Positions 33,901-49,135 of a DNA stretch of 64,000 nt are shown here, one piece after another. The stretch is from assembly GCA_016584305.1 (NCBI GenBank), contig JACEEZ010015376.1, positions 582,501 to 646,500 of the forward strand. Reading direction: 5' to 3'. The notes below the pieces were generated by a model. The model was not told the origin of the DNA, did no database searches, and was given only the letters and a program-made list of their open reading frames with translations. This stretch comes from Chionoecetes opilio (taxonomy: Eukaryota; Arthropoda; Malacostraca; Decapoda; Majidae). The translations under genes were made by a program, and so were the position numbers. Every line of letters starts with the position of its first letter. The stretch's first letter is position 1.

Positions 33901-33949
33901 GGTAGGGTCCATTGCAAAGTTATTTTTACGGTGCTTGGAATTGTTTGAA

Positions 33950-34165
33950 GCTCTCTCTGTCCTTCTCTTTTTCCCCTCCTCCAGCCAGCTGTCCCCTCTC
34001 CTTACCTTCCCCTCCCTTCCTCTTTCCTTCCTTTCCCATCCCTTCATTTCCCTTCCTTTCCTTTCCCCTCTCCTTCTCCTCCCTTCCTTCCTTTTCCCTC
34101 TCTTCGAATTTCCCTTCCCCTCCTTTCCTCTCTCATTCCCCTCCCTTCCTTCCCCTTCTTAATTC
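33950..34165 (+). repeat. CCTTTCC-rich low-complexity tract
   Basis: Pyrimidine-rich ccttcctttcccctc repeats. The Ser/Pro frames are artefacts. 34166-34383 between this and the array shows nothing recognisable. Confidence 0.75.
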
Positions 34166-34383
34166 AAACATGATATAATTTGACACAAAAGGAGTTTAAA
34201 ATTGATTGGCTGAGCTTACATAACACTCTTATAAAAAATACTAATTTATACATTGATTGAATGTCTCCTCTTAATAGCAATAAGATCTTTATAGATTGAA
34301 AGGTTAAATTTGGAGCATACGCTATGCTGCGCGTGGCCTCGGTGCTCATCTCTGTCGCAATTAGTAGTCTACCTATGAGACTG

Positions 34384-37300
34384 CTATATGACACCACCTC
34401 TCTGCAGCCAGGCACTACACCACCTCTGCAGCCAGGCACTACACCACCTCTGCAGCCAGGCACTACACCACCTCTTGCAGCAGGCACCCACCACCTCGCA
34501 GCCAGGCACTACACCAACTCTGCAGCCGGCACCACACCACCTCTGCAGCCACGGCACCCACACCACCTCTGCAGCCAGGCCACACACCACCTCCGACAGC
34601 CAGGCACCACACAACCTTCTGCAGCCAGGCCACCCACCCCCTCTGCAGCCAGGCACCACACCACTCTGCAGCCAGGCACTACACCACCTCTGCACCCAGG
34701 CACACACCACCCTCTGCACCCAGGCAACACCCCCCTCTGCGCCAGGCCCCACACCACCTTTTGCAGCCAGGCAAAAAAACCCCCCCCTCTCGCGGGCCAA
34801 AAATCCGGGCCCCACCCACCTTGCAGCCGGCCCACACACCTCTGCAGCCAGGCCCCACACCACCTTGCACCAGGCCCAACCACCTCTGCAGCCAGGCACC
34901 ACACCACCTTTTGCAGCAGGCCCCACCCCACCTCTGCAGCGGGCACACACCACCCCCTGCACCAGGCCCCACACCACCCTCTGCAGCCGGGGCACCACAC
35001 CACCCCCGCACCCGGGACCACACCACCTTTTCCACCCCGGGCCCCCACACCCCCTTTCTGCACAGGCCCACCCCACCTTTTGCAGCCAGCACCACCCACC
35101 TCTGCAGCCGGGGCACCACACCACCTCTGCAGCCAGGCACCACACCACCTCTTCCACCAGGCCCCACACCACCTCTGCACCCAGGACACACCACCTTTTG
35201 CAGCCAGGCCCCACACCCCCTCTGCAGCCAGGCACCACCCCACCTCTGCACCCGGGCCCCACCACACCCCTCTGCGCCAGGCCCACACCCCTCGCAGCCG
35301 GGCACCACACCACCTCTGCAGCCAGGCACCACACCCCTCTGCAGCCAGGCCCCAAAACCCCACCTCTGCACCCAGGCCCACACACCCTCTGCACCCAGGC
35401 CCCCCACCACCCTCTGCAGCCAGGCACCACCCCACCCTCTGCAGCCGGCCCACCCACCTTTTGAGCGGCCCCACCCCCCTCTGCAGCCAGGCACCACACC
35501 CCCTCTGCACCCAGGCACCACCCCACCTTTGCACCGGCACCCACCACCTCTGCGCCAGGCCCCAACCACCTCTGCAGCCAGGCACCCCCCCCTTTTGCAG
35601 CCGGGCACCACACCACCTCTGCCCCAGGCCCCCACACCACCCTGCAGCCAGGCACCCACACCTTGCAGCCAGCACCACACACCTCTGCGCCGGGCACCAA
35701 CCCCTCTGCAGCCAGGCACCACACCCCCCTGCACCCGGGCACCCAACCACCTTTTGCAGCCAGGCACCACACCACCTTTTGCAGCCAGGCACACACCCCT
35801 CTGCACCCAGGCCCACCCCACCTCTGCAGCCAGGAAACCCACCCCCTGAGCCAGGCCCCCAACCACCCCCTGCAGCCAGGCCCCACCCCACCTTTTGCAG
35901 CCAGGCCCCACACAACCTCTGCGCCGGGCCCACCACACCACCTCTGCAGCCAGGCACCACACCACCTCTGCACCAGGCACACACCACTCTGCAGCCAGGC
36001 CCCACACCACCTCTGCAGCCAGGCACCACACCACCTCTGCAGCCAGGCACCACACCACCTCTGCAGCCAGGCACAACACCACCTCTGCAGCCAGGCACCA
36101 CACCACCTCTGCCAGCCAGGCCCCACACCACCTCTGCAGCCAGGCATACACACCTCTGCAGCCAGGCACCACACCACCTCTGCAGCAGGCACTACACCAC
36201 CTCTGCAGCCAGGCACCACACCACCTCTGCAGCCAGGCCCCACACCACCTCTGCAGCCAGGCACTACACCACCTCTGCAGCCAGGCCACACACCACCTCT
36301 GCAGCCAGGCACCACACCACCTCTGCAGCCAGGCACCACCACTCTGCAGCCAGCACCACACCACTCTGCAGCCAGGCACCACACCACCTCTGCAGCAGGC
36401 ACCACACCACCTCTGCAGCCAGGCACCACACCACCTCTGCAGCCAGGCACTACACCACCTCTGCAGCCAGGCACTACACCACCTCTGCAGCCAGGCACCA
36501 CACCACCTCTGCAGCCAGCACACACCACCTCTGCAGCCAGGCACTACACCACCTCTGCAGCCAGGCACTACACCACCTCTGCAGCCAGGCACCACACCAC
36601 CTCTGCAGCCAGGCACCACCCCCCCACAGGCACACACCACTCTGCAGCCAGGCACCACACCACCTCTGCAGAGCAGGCACTACACCACCTCTGCAGCCAG
36701 GCACACACCACCTCTCGCAGCCAGGCACCACACCACCTCTGCAGCCAGGCACCACACCACCTCTGCAGCCAGGCACCACACCACCTCTGCAGCCAGGCAC
36801 CACACCACCTCTGCAGCCAGGCACCACACCACCTCTGCAGCCAGGCACCACACCACCTCTGCAGCCAGGCACCACACCACCTCTCTGCAGCCAGGCACCA
36901 CACCACCTCTGCAGCCAGGCACCACACCACCTCTGCAGCCAGGCACCACACCACCTCTGCAGCCAGGCACCACACCACCTCTCTGCAGCCAGGCACCACA
37001 CCACCTCTGCAGCCAGCACTACACCACCCTCGCAGCCAGGCACCACACCACCTCTGCAGCCAGGCACCACACCACCTCTGCACCAGGCACTATCACCACT
37101 CTGCAGCCAGGCACCACACCACCTCTCTGCAGCCAGGCACCACACCACCTCTGCAGCCAGGCACCCACCACCTCTCTGCAGCCAGGCACCACACCACCTC
37201 CTGCAGCCAGGCACCACACCACCCTCTGCAGCCAGGCACCACCCCACCTCTCGCAGCCAGGCACCACACCACCTCTGCAGCCAGGCACCACACCACCCTC

Positions 37301-40300
37301 TGCAGCCAGGCACCCACACCACCTCTCTGCAGCCAGGCACCACACCACCTCTCTGCAGCCAGGCACCACACCACTCTGCAGCCAGGCACCACACCACCTC
37401 TCTGCAGCCAGAGCCACCACACCACCCTCTGCAGCCAGGCACCACACCACCTCTCTGCAGCCAGGCACCACACCACCTCTCTGCAGCCAGGCACCACACC
37501 ACCTCTGCAGCCAGGCACCACACCACCTCTCTGCAGCCAGGCACCACACCACCTCTGCAGCCAGGCACACACCACCTCTGCAGCCAGGCACCACACCACC
37601 TCTCTGCAGCCAGGCACCACACCACCTCTCTGCAGCCAGGCACCACACCACCTCTCTGCAGCCAGGCACCACACCACCTCTCGCAGCCAGGCACAACCAC
37701 ACAACCTCTGCAGCCAGGCACCACACCACCTTCTGCAGCCAGGCACCACACCACCTCTGCAGCCAGGCACCACACCACCTCTGCAGCCAGGCACACACCA
37801 CCTCTCTGCAGCCAGCACCACACCCCAACCTCTCTGCACCAGGCACCACACCACCTCTCTGCAGCCAGGCACCACACCACCTCTCTGCACCAGGCACCAC
37901 ACCACCTCTGCAGCCAGGCACCACACCCACCTCCTCTGCAGCCAGGCACCACACCACCTCTCTGCAGCCAGGCACCACACCACCTCTCTGCAGCCAGGCA
38001 CCACACCACCTCTGCAGCCAGCACCACACCACCTCTCTGCAGCCAGGCACCACACCACCTCTCTGCAGCCAGGCACCACACCACCTCTCGCAGCCAGGCA
38101 CCACACCACCTCTGCAGCCAGGCCACACCACCTCTGCAGCCAGGCACCCACCACCTCTGCAGCCAGGCCCCACACACCTCGCAGCAGGCACCACACACCT
38201 CTGCAGCCAGGCACTACACCCCCCTTGCAGCCAGGCCCCACACCACCTCTGCAGCCAGGCACTACACCACCTCTGCAGCCAGGCCACACCCACCTCTCAG
38301 CCGGGCACTACACCACCTCGCAGCCAGGCACTAACCCCCACCTCTGCAGCCAGGCACACCCCACCCTGCAGCCAGGCACCACACCACCTCTGCAGCCAGG
38401 CACCACACCACCTCTGCAGCCAGGCACCACCCCACCTCTGCAGCCAGGCACCACACCACCTCGCAGCCAGGCCCCACACCACCTCTGCAGCCAGGCACCA
38501 CACCACCTCTGCAGCCAGGAAATACACCACCTCTGCAGCCAGGCCCCACACCACCTCTGCAGCCAGGCACCACACCACCTCTGCAGCCAGGCCTACACCA
38601 CCTCTGCAGCCAGGCACCACACCACCTCTGCACCCAGGCACACACCCCTCTGCAGCCAGGCACACACCACCTCTGCAGCCAGGCACCACACCACCTTTTC
38701 TGCAGCCAGGCACCACACCACCTCTGCAGCCAGGCACTACACCACCTCTGCGCCACCCACCCCTCGCAGCCAGGCACCAACCCCCTCTGCACCCGGCACC
38801 ACACCCCCTCTGCAGCCAGGCCACCCACCCCTGGCCACCCACACCACCTCTGCAGCCAGGCCCCACACCACCTCTGCACCGGGCACCACCCCCCCTTTAA
38901 GAAACCCACCCCCCCCTTGGGGCCCCCCCCCCCCTTTCCCCCCCCCCACCCCTCCAGAAACCCCCCCCCCCTTTATGGCCCCACACCACCTCCGCCAGGC
39001 CCCACCTCTGCCCAGGCACTCCCAACCCCCGCCCAAACCCCCCCCCCCCCCAAAACCCACCACCCCCGCAGCCAACACACCACCTCTGCACCCAGGCACA
39101 ACCCCCCCCCCCCCCACCTCTGCAGCAGGCACCAACCACCTCCCCGGGCCCACCACCCCACCTCTGCAGCAGGCACCAACCCCCTTCCGCAAGGGGGCCC
39201 CAAAACCCCCTCGCCCCCCCACCCCCCAGCCAGGCACCACACCCCTCTCCAGCCCCCCAACCCACCCCCCCACACCCCCCTTTCCCCGGGCCCCCAACCC
39301 TTTTCCAGAACCAACCCCCTGCACCCAAAAGGCACCACACCCCTCCCGGCCCCCCCCAAAACCACCCCCTGCAGCCAGGCCCCAACACCCCCCCGCCCAC
39401 CCCCCATGGGGGCCCCCCCCAACCCCTGCAGCCCCACCCCCCCCCTGCGCCGGCACCCCCCACCTCTGCAGCCGGGGCACCACACCCCCCTTCTGCGGGA
39501 AAGGCCCCACACCCCCTCCCCAGCCAGGCCCCTTACACCACCCCCTTCAGCCGGCCCCACACCCCCCTTTTTGCAGCCGGGGAAAACCCCACCACCTTTG
39601 CGGGCCAGCCACCAACCCCACCCCCTCACCCCCCGGCACCCACACCCCCCTCTGCAGCCAGGCACTACCCCAAACCCCTCGCACCCAGGCCCCAAAAACC
39701 ACCTCTGAGCCAGGCAAAAAAACCACCTTGCGCAGGCCCCAAAACCCCCTTGAAAGCGGCCCCAAAACCCCCTCTGCAGCCAGGCCCCAAAACCAAACCC
39801 CCTGCACCCCGGGGCCCCACACCACCTCTGAGCCAGGCACTCCCACCACCTCTGGCAGGCCAGGCCCACACCCCCTCTGCAGCCAGGCACTACACCACCT
39901 CTGCACCCAAGGCCACCCACATCTGGGGCCGGGCCCCACACCACCTTGCACCCAAAGGCCCCAAACCCCCAATCGCACCAGGCCCCACCCCAAACCTCTG
40001 CACCCCAGGCACCCCCACCACCTCTGCAGCCAGGCCCCACCCCCACCTCTGAAAGGCCAGGCATTTTTTTACACCACCTCTGCAGCCGGGCACCCCCACC
40101 CCCTCTGCACCCAAAGGCCCCAACACCCCCTCTGGCAGCCGGGCCCCACACCACCTTTTGCAGCCAGGCCCCACCCCCACCTCTGCACCCCAGGAAACCA
40201 AAACCAAACCTCTCCCACCCAGGCCCCACCCCAAACCCCTGAAAGCCAGGCCCCACCACCTCTGCAGCCGGAAGGCACTACCACCTCTGCACCCCGGCAC

Positions 40301-43300
40301 AACCCAAACCTCTGCCCCGGCACCAAAACCACCTCGAACCTTGAACCAACCACCTCGGCAGCCGGGGCCCCACACCACCCTGCAGCCAGGCCCCACACCC
40401 CCCTCTGAGCCGGGCCCAAAAAACCCCAAACCCTCGCAGCCGGGCCCCACACCCCCTCGCCCAGGAAAACCCACCACCTTTGAAACCAGGCCCCCAACCC
40501 CCCTCTGCACCCAAAGGCCCACCCCCACCTCTGCACCCGGGCCCCACCCCCACCTCTGCAGCCACCCCACCCCAAACCTTTTGGAAAGCCAGGCAAAAAC
40601 CCCAAACCTCTGCAGCCAGGCACTACACCACCTCTGCAAGCCAGGCCCCCACACCCCCTCTGCGGGCCAGGCACACCCCCACCTCTGCACCAGGCCCCAC
40701 CCCCTCTGAAAGCCAGGCACCACACCACCTTTTGCACCAGGCCCCACACCCCTCTCCCCCCCGGGCAAAAAACCCCCTCTGCAGCCAGGCACCCCACCAC
40801 CTCGGGAAACCAAAGGCCCCCAACACCCCCCTTGCAGCCAGGCCTAAAAACCCCCTCTGCAGCCAGGCACTCCCACCCCCTCTGCACCCGGGGGCCACAC
40901 CACCCCCCCGCAGCCGGGCCCCAACCCCACCTCTGCAGCCAGGCACTAAAAACCACCTCTGCACCGGGCCAAAAACACCACCTCTGCACCCCAAGGAAAC
41001 CACCCACCTCTGCAGCCAGGAAACCCACCCCCTCCCCCAGCCAGGCCCCAAACACCCCCTTTTGCAGCCGGGGCACTACACCACCTCTGCACCCCGGGCC
41101 CTACCCCCTCTGCAGCAGGCATTTAAAAACCACCTCTCAGCCGGGGGCACACCCCCTCTGCAGCCAGGCACAAACACCCACCTCTGCACCCAAAAGGCCC
41201 CCCCCTTACCAACCCCCCCTCTGCACCCCAGGCCCCACACCACCTCTGCGCCGGGCAAATACACCACCTCCTTGCAGCCAGGCCCCAAAAAAAAAAAACA
41301 CCCACCTTTTGAAAGCCAGGAAACCAAACCCCCTTTCTGCACCCAAAAGGCACCAAAACCACCTCTGCGCCGGGCCCCCACCCCAACCCTCCCCGGCCGG
41401 GCCCCAAACCACCTCTCCCACCCAGGCCCCCAAAACCACCTCTGAAAAGCCGGGCCCCCAAAACCACCTCTGCACCCAGGCACTACACCACCTCTGCACC
41501 CGGGAAATACACCCCCTCTGAAAAGCCGGGCCCCACACCACCTCGGGCACCCAGGCCCCACCCCACCTCTGCAGCCGGGCCCTTTACACCACCTCTGCAC
41601 CGGGCACCCCCACCCCCTTTCTGCACCAGGCCCCACCCCCCCTCTGAAACCAGGCACCACACCCACTCTCAGCAGGCCCCACACCACCTCGGGCACCCCG
41701 GGGGCCCCACACCACCTCTGCAGCCAGGCCCCACACCCCTCTGCACCCGGGCCCCCAACACCCCCCTCTCGCGGGGCCCAACCCACCCCCAAACACACCC
41801 ACCTCTGCACCCAGGCACCAAAACCCCCCTCTGCAGCCAGGCACCACACCACCTCTGAAAGCCAGGCCCCACCCCCCCTCTGCAGCCGGGGCCACAAACC
41901 CCCTTAAAAAGGGCCACAACACCCCCCTCTGCACCAGGCCCCAAAACCACCTCTCCCACCCCAGGCCCCACACCACCTCAAAAAGCCAGGCACTAAAACC
42001 ACCTCTGCAGCCGGGCACTCCCCCACCTCTGAAAGCCAGCCCCACCCACCTCTGCACCAGGCACACACCACCTTGCAGCCGGGGCCCCCCCCTTACCACC
42101 CCCCATCTGAAAGCCGGGCCCCAAACCACCCCCCTCTGCCCCCAGGCCCCACACCCCCTCTTGCAGCCGGGCCCACCACACCACCTCTAAAAAGCCAGGC
42201 ACCACACCCCCCTCTGCAGCCAGGCCCCACACCACCTCTGCCACCCGGGGGAAAAACCCCAACCTCTGCAGCCAGGCCCCACCCCCACCTCTGCAGCCGG
42301 GGCCAAAAACCCCACCTCGAAAGCCAGGCACCACACCACCTCGGGCAGCCAGGAACCAAAACCACCTTTTTCAGCCGGGGGCACTACCCCAACCTCGGGC
42401 CCCCCGGCCCCACACCACCTCTGCAGCCAGGCACTACCCCACCTCGGGGCAGCCAGGAAACCAAAAACCACCTCTGCAGCCTACCCCCCCCGCCAGGCCC
42501 CACCCCCACCCCCCTGCGAGGCACCACCCCCTCGCAGCCGGGCCCACCACACCACCTCTGCACCCAGGAAAACCACACCACCCTGAAAGCCAGGCCCCAC
42601 CCCACCTCGGGAAACCCAGGCACCCACCCCCTTTCTGCACCAGGCACTAAAACCACCTCGGGCAGCCAGGCACTACACCCCCTCTGCCCGGGCACTACCC
42701 CACCTCTGCACCCAAAGGCCCCCCAACCACTCTGCAGCCAGGCACAACACCACCTCTGCGCCGGCCCCAAACACCACCTCTGCGGCCGGGCCCCAAAAAC
42801 CACCTCTGCCCCCAGGCATTTAACACCCCCTCTCCCGGGCCAGGCCCCAACCACCCCTCTGCACCCGGGCACCACACCACCCCCTGCACCCAAGGAAACT
42901 ACCCAACCTCTGAAACCAGGCCTCCCCAAAACCCTGCGGGCCAAAGGGGCCCACCCCACCTCTGAAAGCCGGGCCCCCACACCCCCTTTCTGCGGCCAGG
43001 CACACCCCCAACCTCGACCAGGCCCCCCAACCCCCACCCCTGCGCCGGGCCCCACCCCAACCTCTGCACCCGGGGGCCACTACACCCCCTCTCCCAGCCA
43101 GGCACTAAAAACCCCCCTTTTTGCAGCCGGGCCTACCCCACCTCTGCAGCCGGGCCCCACCCCAACCTCTGCACCCAGGCCCCCACCCCACCTCTCCCGC
43201 CAGGCCCCCACCCCCTTTCTGCCCCAGGCCCCACCACCTCTGCCCCCGGGGCCACCCCCCCAAACCTTTTCCCAGCCAGGCACCACCCCACCTCTGCACC

Positions 43301-46300
43301 CAGGCACCAAAACCAACTCTGCAGCCGGGGCACTACACCACCTCTGCAGCACCCCAAAACCCCCCTCTGCACCCAGGGCTTTTAAAACCCACCTCGGCAG
43401 CCGGCCCCAAAACCACCTCTGCACCAGGCACCACACCCCCTTTCCCCACCAGGCCCCCACACCCCTCTGCGCCGGGCACTACACCCCCCTCTGCACCAGG
43501 CACAAAACCCCAACCCCCACCCACCTCTGCACCCCAGGCAACACCCCAACCCTCGGGGCAGGGGGGCCCCACCCCACCTCTGAAAGGCCGGCCCCACACC
43601 ACCTCTGCAGCCAGGCAACACCCCCCCTCTGCAGCCAGGCACTAAAACCACCTTTCAGCCCCCAAAATTGGCCCCACACACAACCTTGCAGCCGGGCCCC
43701 ACACCCCCTCTGCACCCCAGGCACCACCCCACTCGCAGCCAGGCCCCCACCCCCCTTGCAGCCAGGCACCACACCCCCTCTGCACCCCGGCCCCACCACC
43801 ACCTCTGAAAGCCGGGCCCCCACCCCACCTCTGCACCCCGGGCACTAAAAAACACCCCCCGGGCCGGGCCCAAAAACCCGCCATCCCCACCCACCTCTGC
43901 AGCCAGGCACCACACCCACCCTGCCCCAAAGGCACCCACCACCTCGGCAGCCAGGCACCACACCCCCTCGCACCCGGGCCCACCACACCCCCCCTCTGCC
44001 CCCAGCACCAAAACCCACCTCGCAGCCAGGCATCCCACCCCCCTCTGCACCCCACCACCCCCAACCCCCTCTGCAGCCAGGAAACCCCCCACCCTCACCC
44101 CCCCCCCTTTAAAGCCCCCCCCCCCCCAAGGCCCCACACCACCTCTGCAGCCAGGCCCCACCCCACCTCTGCAGCCGGGCCCAATACACCCCCTTTTGAA
44201 AGCCGGGGCACCCCACCACCTTTTGCACCCAGGCCCCACCCCACCTCTGCACCGGCACTACCCCAACCTCTGCACCCAGGCCCCAACACCACCTCTGCAC
44301 CGGGGAAACTACCCACCTCTGCAGCCGGGCACTACCCCACCTCGGGCAGCCAGGCACTACACCCCCTCGGGCAGCCAGGCATTTAAACACCACCTCTCCC
44401 GCCGGGGCCCCCACACCACCTCTGCAGCCAGGCACTAAAAACCACCTCTCCCAAGCCAGGCACACACCCTCTGAAGCCAGGCCAAACCACCATTTTGCAG
44501 CCGGGGCACTACACCCCCTTGCACCCAGCACACCCCCCTCTGCAGCAGGCACCCCCCCAAAACCACCTGCCCCGGGCATTACACCACCTCTGCAGCCAGG
44601 CCCCACACCCCTCTGCACCCCAGGCCCCACCCCAAACCTCTGAAAGCCGGGCACCCACCCCAACCCACCCACCTCGCAGCCCGGAAACTACACCACCTCT
44701 GCAGCCAGGCACCACCCCCCTTTTCAGCCGGGCCCCACCCACCGCTCCCCGCCCGGCACACACCACCTCTGCGCCGGGCCCTACCCCAAACCTTTTCCCA
44801 GCCGGCATTTACACCCCCTCTGCGCCAGGCATACCCCCCCTCGGCAGCCAGGCATTTACCCACCTCTGAAAGGCCAGGCACTACCCCCCCTTTCTGCAGG
44901 CCGGGCCCCACACCCCTCGGGCAGCCAGGCACCCCCCCACCTCTGCACCCGGGCCCCCAACCCCAAACCTCTGCCCCCAGGCACCCCCAACCACCTTTTC
45001 AGCCAGGCACCACACCACCCCCTGCCCGGGGCACCACCCCAAACCCTCCCCGGGCCCAAGGCACCACACCACCTTTTGCAGCCGGGGCCCCACACCCCCT
45101 CTGAAAGCCAGGCACCCCCAAAACCTCGGGCCACCCAGGCACCACCCACCTCTGAAAGCCAGGCACCACACCACCTCGGGCGGGCCAGGCACTAAAACAC
45201 CTCTGCAGCCAGGCCAACACCCCCAAACCATTCCCGCCAGGCCCCACACCACCTCAAAAAGCCGGGCCACCACACCCCCTTCTGCAGCCAGGACTACACC
45301 CCTCTCCCACCCCAGGAAATAAAACCACCCGGGCACCCAGGACTACCCCAAACCTCGCAGCCAGGCCCCACACCACCTCTGCGCCAGGCCCCCACACCCC
45401 CTCTGCCCCAAGGCCCCACACCACCCGGGCAGCCGGGCCCCCACACCCCCTTTGCAGCCAGGCCCCACACCCCCCTCTGAAACCGGGCACCACCCACCCT
45501 GCAGCCAGGCACCACCCACCTCTGCACCCAGGCACCACCCCACCTCTGCACCCCAGGCCCCCACCCCACCCTGCACCCAGGCCCCACAACCCCCTGCAGC
45601 CAGGCCCCACAAAAACCTCTGCAGCCAGGCCCAAACACCACCTCTGCCAGCCAGGCCCCACACCCCCCTCTGCAGCCAGGCACTACACCCCTCTGCGGGC
45701 CGGGGCCACAACCACCTCTGCAGCCAGGCCCCACACCCACCTCTCCCGGCCAGGCCCCAACACCCCCCCCTGCAGCCAGGACCCCCCACCACCCTGCAGC
45801 CGGCACCAAACCACCTCTCCCGCCAGGCACAAAACCACCTTGCAGCCAGGCACCACACCACCTCTGCAGCCAGGCACCACCCCACCCCCTGCGCCAGGCC
45901 CCAAAACCCCCACCTTGCAGCCGGCACCACCCACCTCGCACCCCAGGCCCCACCCCACCTCTCCCCCGGCCCAGGGCCCCTTCCACCCCAACCCCCCTCT
46001 GCAGCCAGGCACAACAACCCCCTCTGCAGCCGGCCCACAAAACCTCTGAAAGGCCAGGAAAACCCCCAACACCCCCTCTGCAGCCAGGCCCCACACCACC
46101 TCTCAGCCAGGCACCACCCCCAAACCCCCAAACCAGGCCCCACACCACCCCCTGCACCCCGGGCCCCCCACCCCCTCTGCGCCAGGAAACCACACCACCT
46201 TGGGCCGGCACTACACCACCTCTGCAGCCAGGCACCCCACCACCTCGCAGCCAGGCCCCCACCCCACCTCGCAGCCAGGCACTACACCCCCTCTGCGCCA

Positions 46301-49135
46301 GGCACTCCCACCACCTCTGCACCCAGGCCCCACCCCACCTCGGGCGGGCCAGGCACTACACCCCCTTTCTGCGGGGGGCCCCAGGCACTACCCCACCTTG
46401 CAGCCGGCCCACCCACCAACCTTTTTGCACCCAGGCACTCACCACCTTCCCAGCCAGGCATTTAAACCACCTCTGCACCCGGGGCACACAACCCACCTTT
46501 TGCACCCAGGACACCCACCTCGCAGCCGGGCCCACTCCCACCACCTCTGAAAAGCCGGGCACTACACCACCTCTCCCAGCCGGGCCCAACCCCCCCCACC
46601 CCCCCCCCCCCCAAAAAAACCCCCCAAACCTTTTCCCCCGGGCACCCCAAACCTCTCACCCCGGGGCACTACCCCACCTCTGCACCCAGGCACTACACCC
46701 CCTCTCCCCACCCACACACCACCTCTGCAGCCAGGCCCAAACACCACCTCGCACCCAGGCACAAAAACCACCTTGCAGCCGGGCCCCACCAACCACCCTG
46801 CAGCCAGGCCCCCAACCACCTCTGCACCCCAGGCACCACACCCACCTCTGCAGCCAGGAAACTCCCCACCACCTCTGCAGCCGGGGAAATTTACACCACC
46901 TCTGCGCCGGGCCACTAAAACCACCTCTGCAGCCAGGCACAAACACCACCTCTGCATCCGGGCACTCCACCCCTCTGCAGCCAGGAATTTACCCCCCCTC
47001 TGCAGCCACACTTACACCCCTCTGCACCCAAAGGCATACACCACCTCTGCAGCCAGGCACAAAAACCCCCCCTGCGCCGGGGACCACCCCCAACCCTCTG
47101 CACCGGGCCCACCACACCACCTTTTGCAGCCGGCCCCACCACACCACCTCTGCACCCAGGCCCCAAAAACCCACCTCTGCACCCCGGCACCACACCACCT
47201 CTGCAGCCAGGCACCACACCACCTTTTGCAGCCAGGCACCACACCCCCTTTCTGCAGCCGGGAAAAATTTACCCACCTCTGCAGCCGGGCCCAAAACCCC
47301 ACCTCGGGCAGCCGGCACCACACCACCTCTGCAGCCAGGCACCACACCACCTCTGCACCAGGCACTACACCACCTCTGAAAGCCGGGGCCACACACCCCC
47401 TCGGGCAGCCAGCCTCCCACCCCCCTCTGCACCCCAAGGCACCACACCACCTCTGCACCCAGGCACTACACCCCTCTGCAGCCAGCAAACAACCCACCTC
47501 TCCCAACCCAGGCATAAAACCACCTCGGGCACCCAAAGGCCCCACTACACCACCTCTGCAGCCAGGCCCCCACCCCCCTCTCCCGCCGGGGCACCACACC
47601 CCCTCTGCAGCCGGGGCCCCCAACCACCTCTGCACCCGGGGGCACCACACCACCTCTCAGCCAGGCACCACCCCCAACCTCTGCAGCCGGGCAAAACCCC
47701 ACCACCTCTGGCACCCAAAGGCACCCCACCACCTCTGCACCCGGGCCCACTACCCACCCCCTTGAAACCCGGGGCACTACACCACCTCGGGCCCCCAAAG
47801 GCACTAACCACCCTTGAAAGGCCAGGCCCCACACCACCTCTGCAGCCGGCACCACCCCAACCTCTGCGGCCAGGAAACTAAAAACCCACCTCTCCCAGCC
47901 AGGCTTTAAAACCACCTCTCCCACCGGGGGCCCCCACAAAAACCTCGAAACCCCCAGGCAACCACCCCCACCTCTGGCCCCAGGCACTACCCCAACCTCT
48001 GCACCCAGGCACTCCCAACCACCTCGGGCACCCAGGCATACCCCCCTCTGCACCCAAAGGAAACCAACCCTTCTGCAGCCGGGCACTAAAACCACCTCTG
48101 CAGCCGGGCACTACACCCCCTTTCGGGCAGCCAGGCACCCACCCCCTCTGCAGCCGGGGAAACCAAACCCCCCCTCTCCCAAGCGGGCATTTAAACAACC
48201 CCCCCTTCTGCGCCAGGCATTTAAAACCACCCTGAAAGCCAGGCCCCCAAACACCCCCCTGCACCCCGGCACAAAAACCACCTCTGCACCCAGGCATACA
48301 CCACCCTGCAGCCGGGCCCACTACACCCCCTCGGGCGCCGGGCCCTACACCCCCTTTTTGCGCCAGGAAACCACACCACCTCTGAAACCCGGGCACCAAA
48401 AACCCCTCTGCAGCCAGGAAATACCCCAAACTCTCACCCAGGCACCACACCACCTTTTGCACCAAAGGCACCCACCACCTCTGCACCAGGAAATACCCCA
48501 AACCTTTTCAGCCAGGAAATACCCACCTCTGAGCCAGGCACACACCCCCTCTGCACCCGGCACCACACCCCCTTTTTGCACCCGGGGGCCCCAAACCCCA
48601 CCTCTCTGCAGCCGGCACCAAAACCCCCTCTCCCACCCCCAAGGGCACCACCCCACCTCTCTGCAGCCAGGCCCACACCACCTCTCACCCCAGGCACCAC
48701 ACCCCACCTCTCTGCACCCGGGAACCACCCCACCTCTCTGCAGCCAGGAAACCCACCACCTCTCGCAGCCGGGCCACCACACCCCCTCTCGCACCCGGGG
48801 AACCACCCCCACCTCTCAGCCAGGAAACCACACCACCTTTTCTGCAGCCAGGCACCACACCACCTCTCTGCAGCCAGGCACCACACCACCTCTCTGCAAG
48901 CCACCCCTTGGGCACCAACCACACACCTCTCTGCAGCCAGGCACCCACACCAACACACCACCTCTCTGCAGCCAGGCACCACACCACCTCTCTGCAGCCA
49001 GGCACCCCCCACTCTGCAGCCAGGCACCACACCACCTCTGCAGCCAGGCACCACACCACCTCTCTGCAGCCAGGCACCACACCACCTCTCTGCAGCCAGG
49101 CACCACACCACCTCTCTGCAGCCAGGCACCAAAAA
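34384..49135 (+). repeat. Giant 24-bp minisatellite/satellite array (about 600 units)
   Basis: Core unit ctgcagccaggcaccacacc plus acct, 24 bp, with a PstI site (CTGCAG) in most units and a common 26-bp variant with CTCTCTGCAG. 24 bp = 8 codons with no stop in any frame, so very long reading frames arise on both strands (for example TTPPLQPG repeats, up to 1581 residues). Edges (34.4-34.75, 36.0-38.8, 48.8-49.13 kb) are regular. The core from about 38.9 to 48.6 kb is full of C and A run-length changes, typical of unpolished reads over a collapsed array. No start, splice or conserved domain supports coding. Confidence 0.95.
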
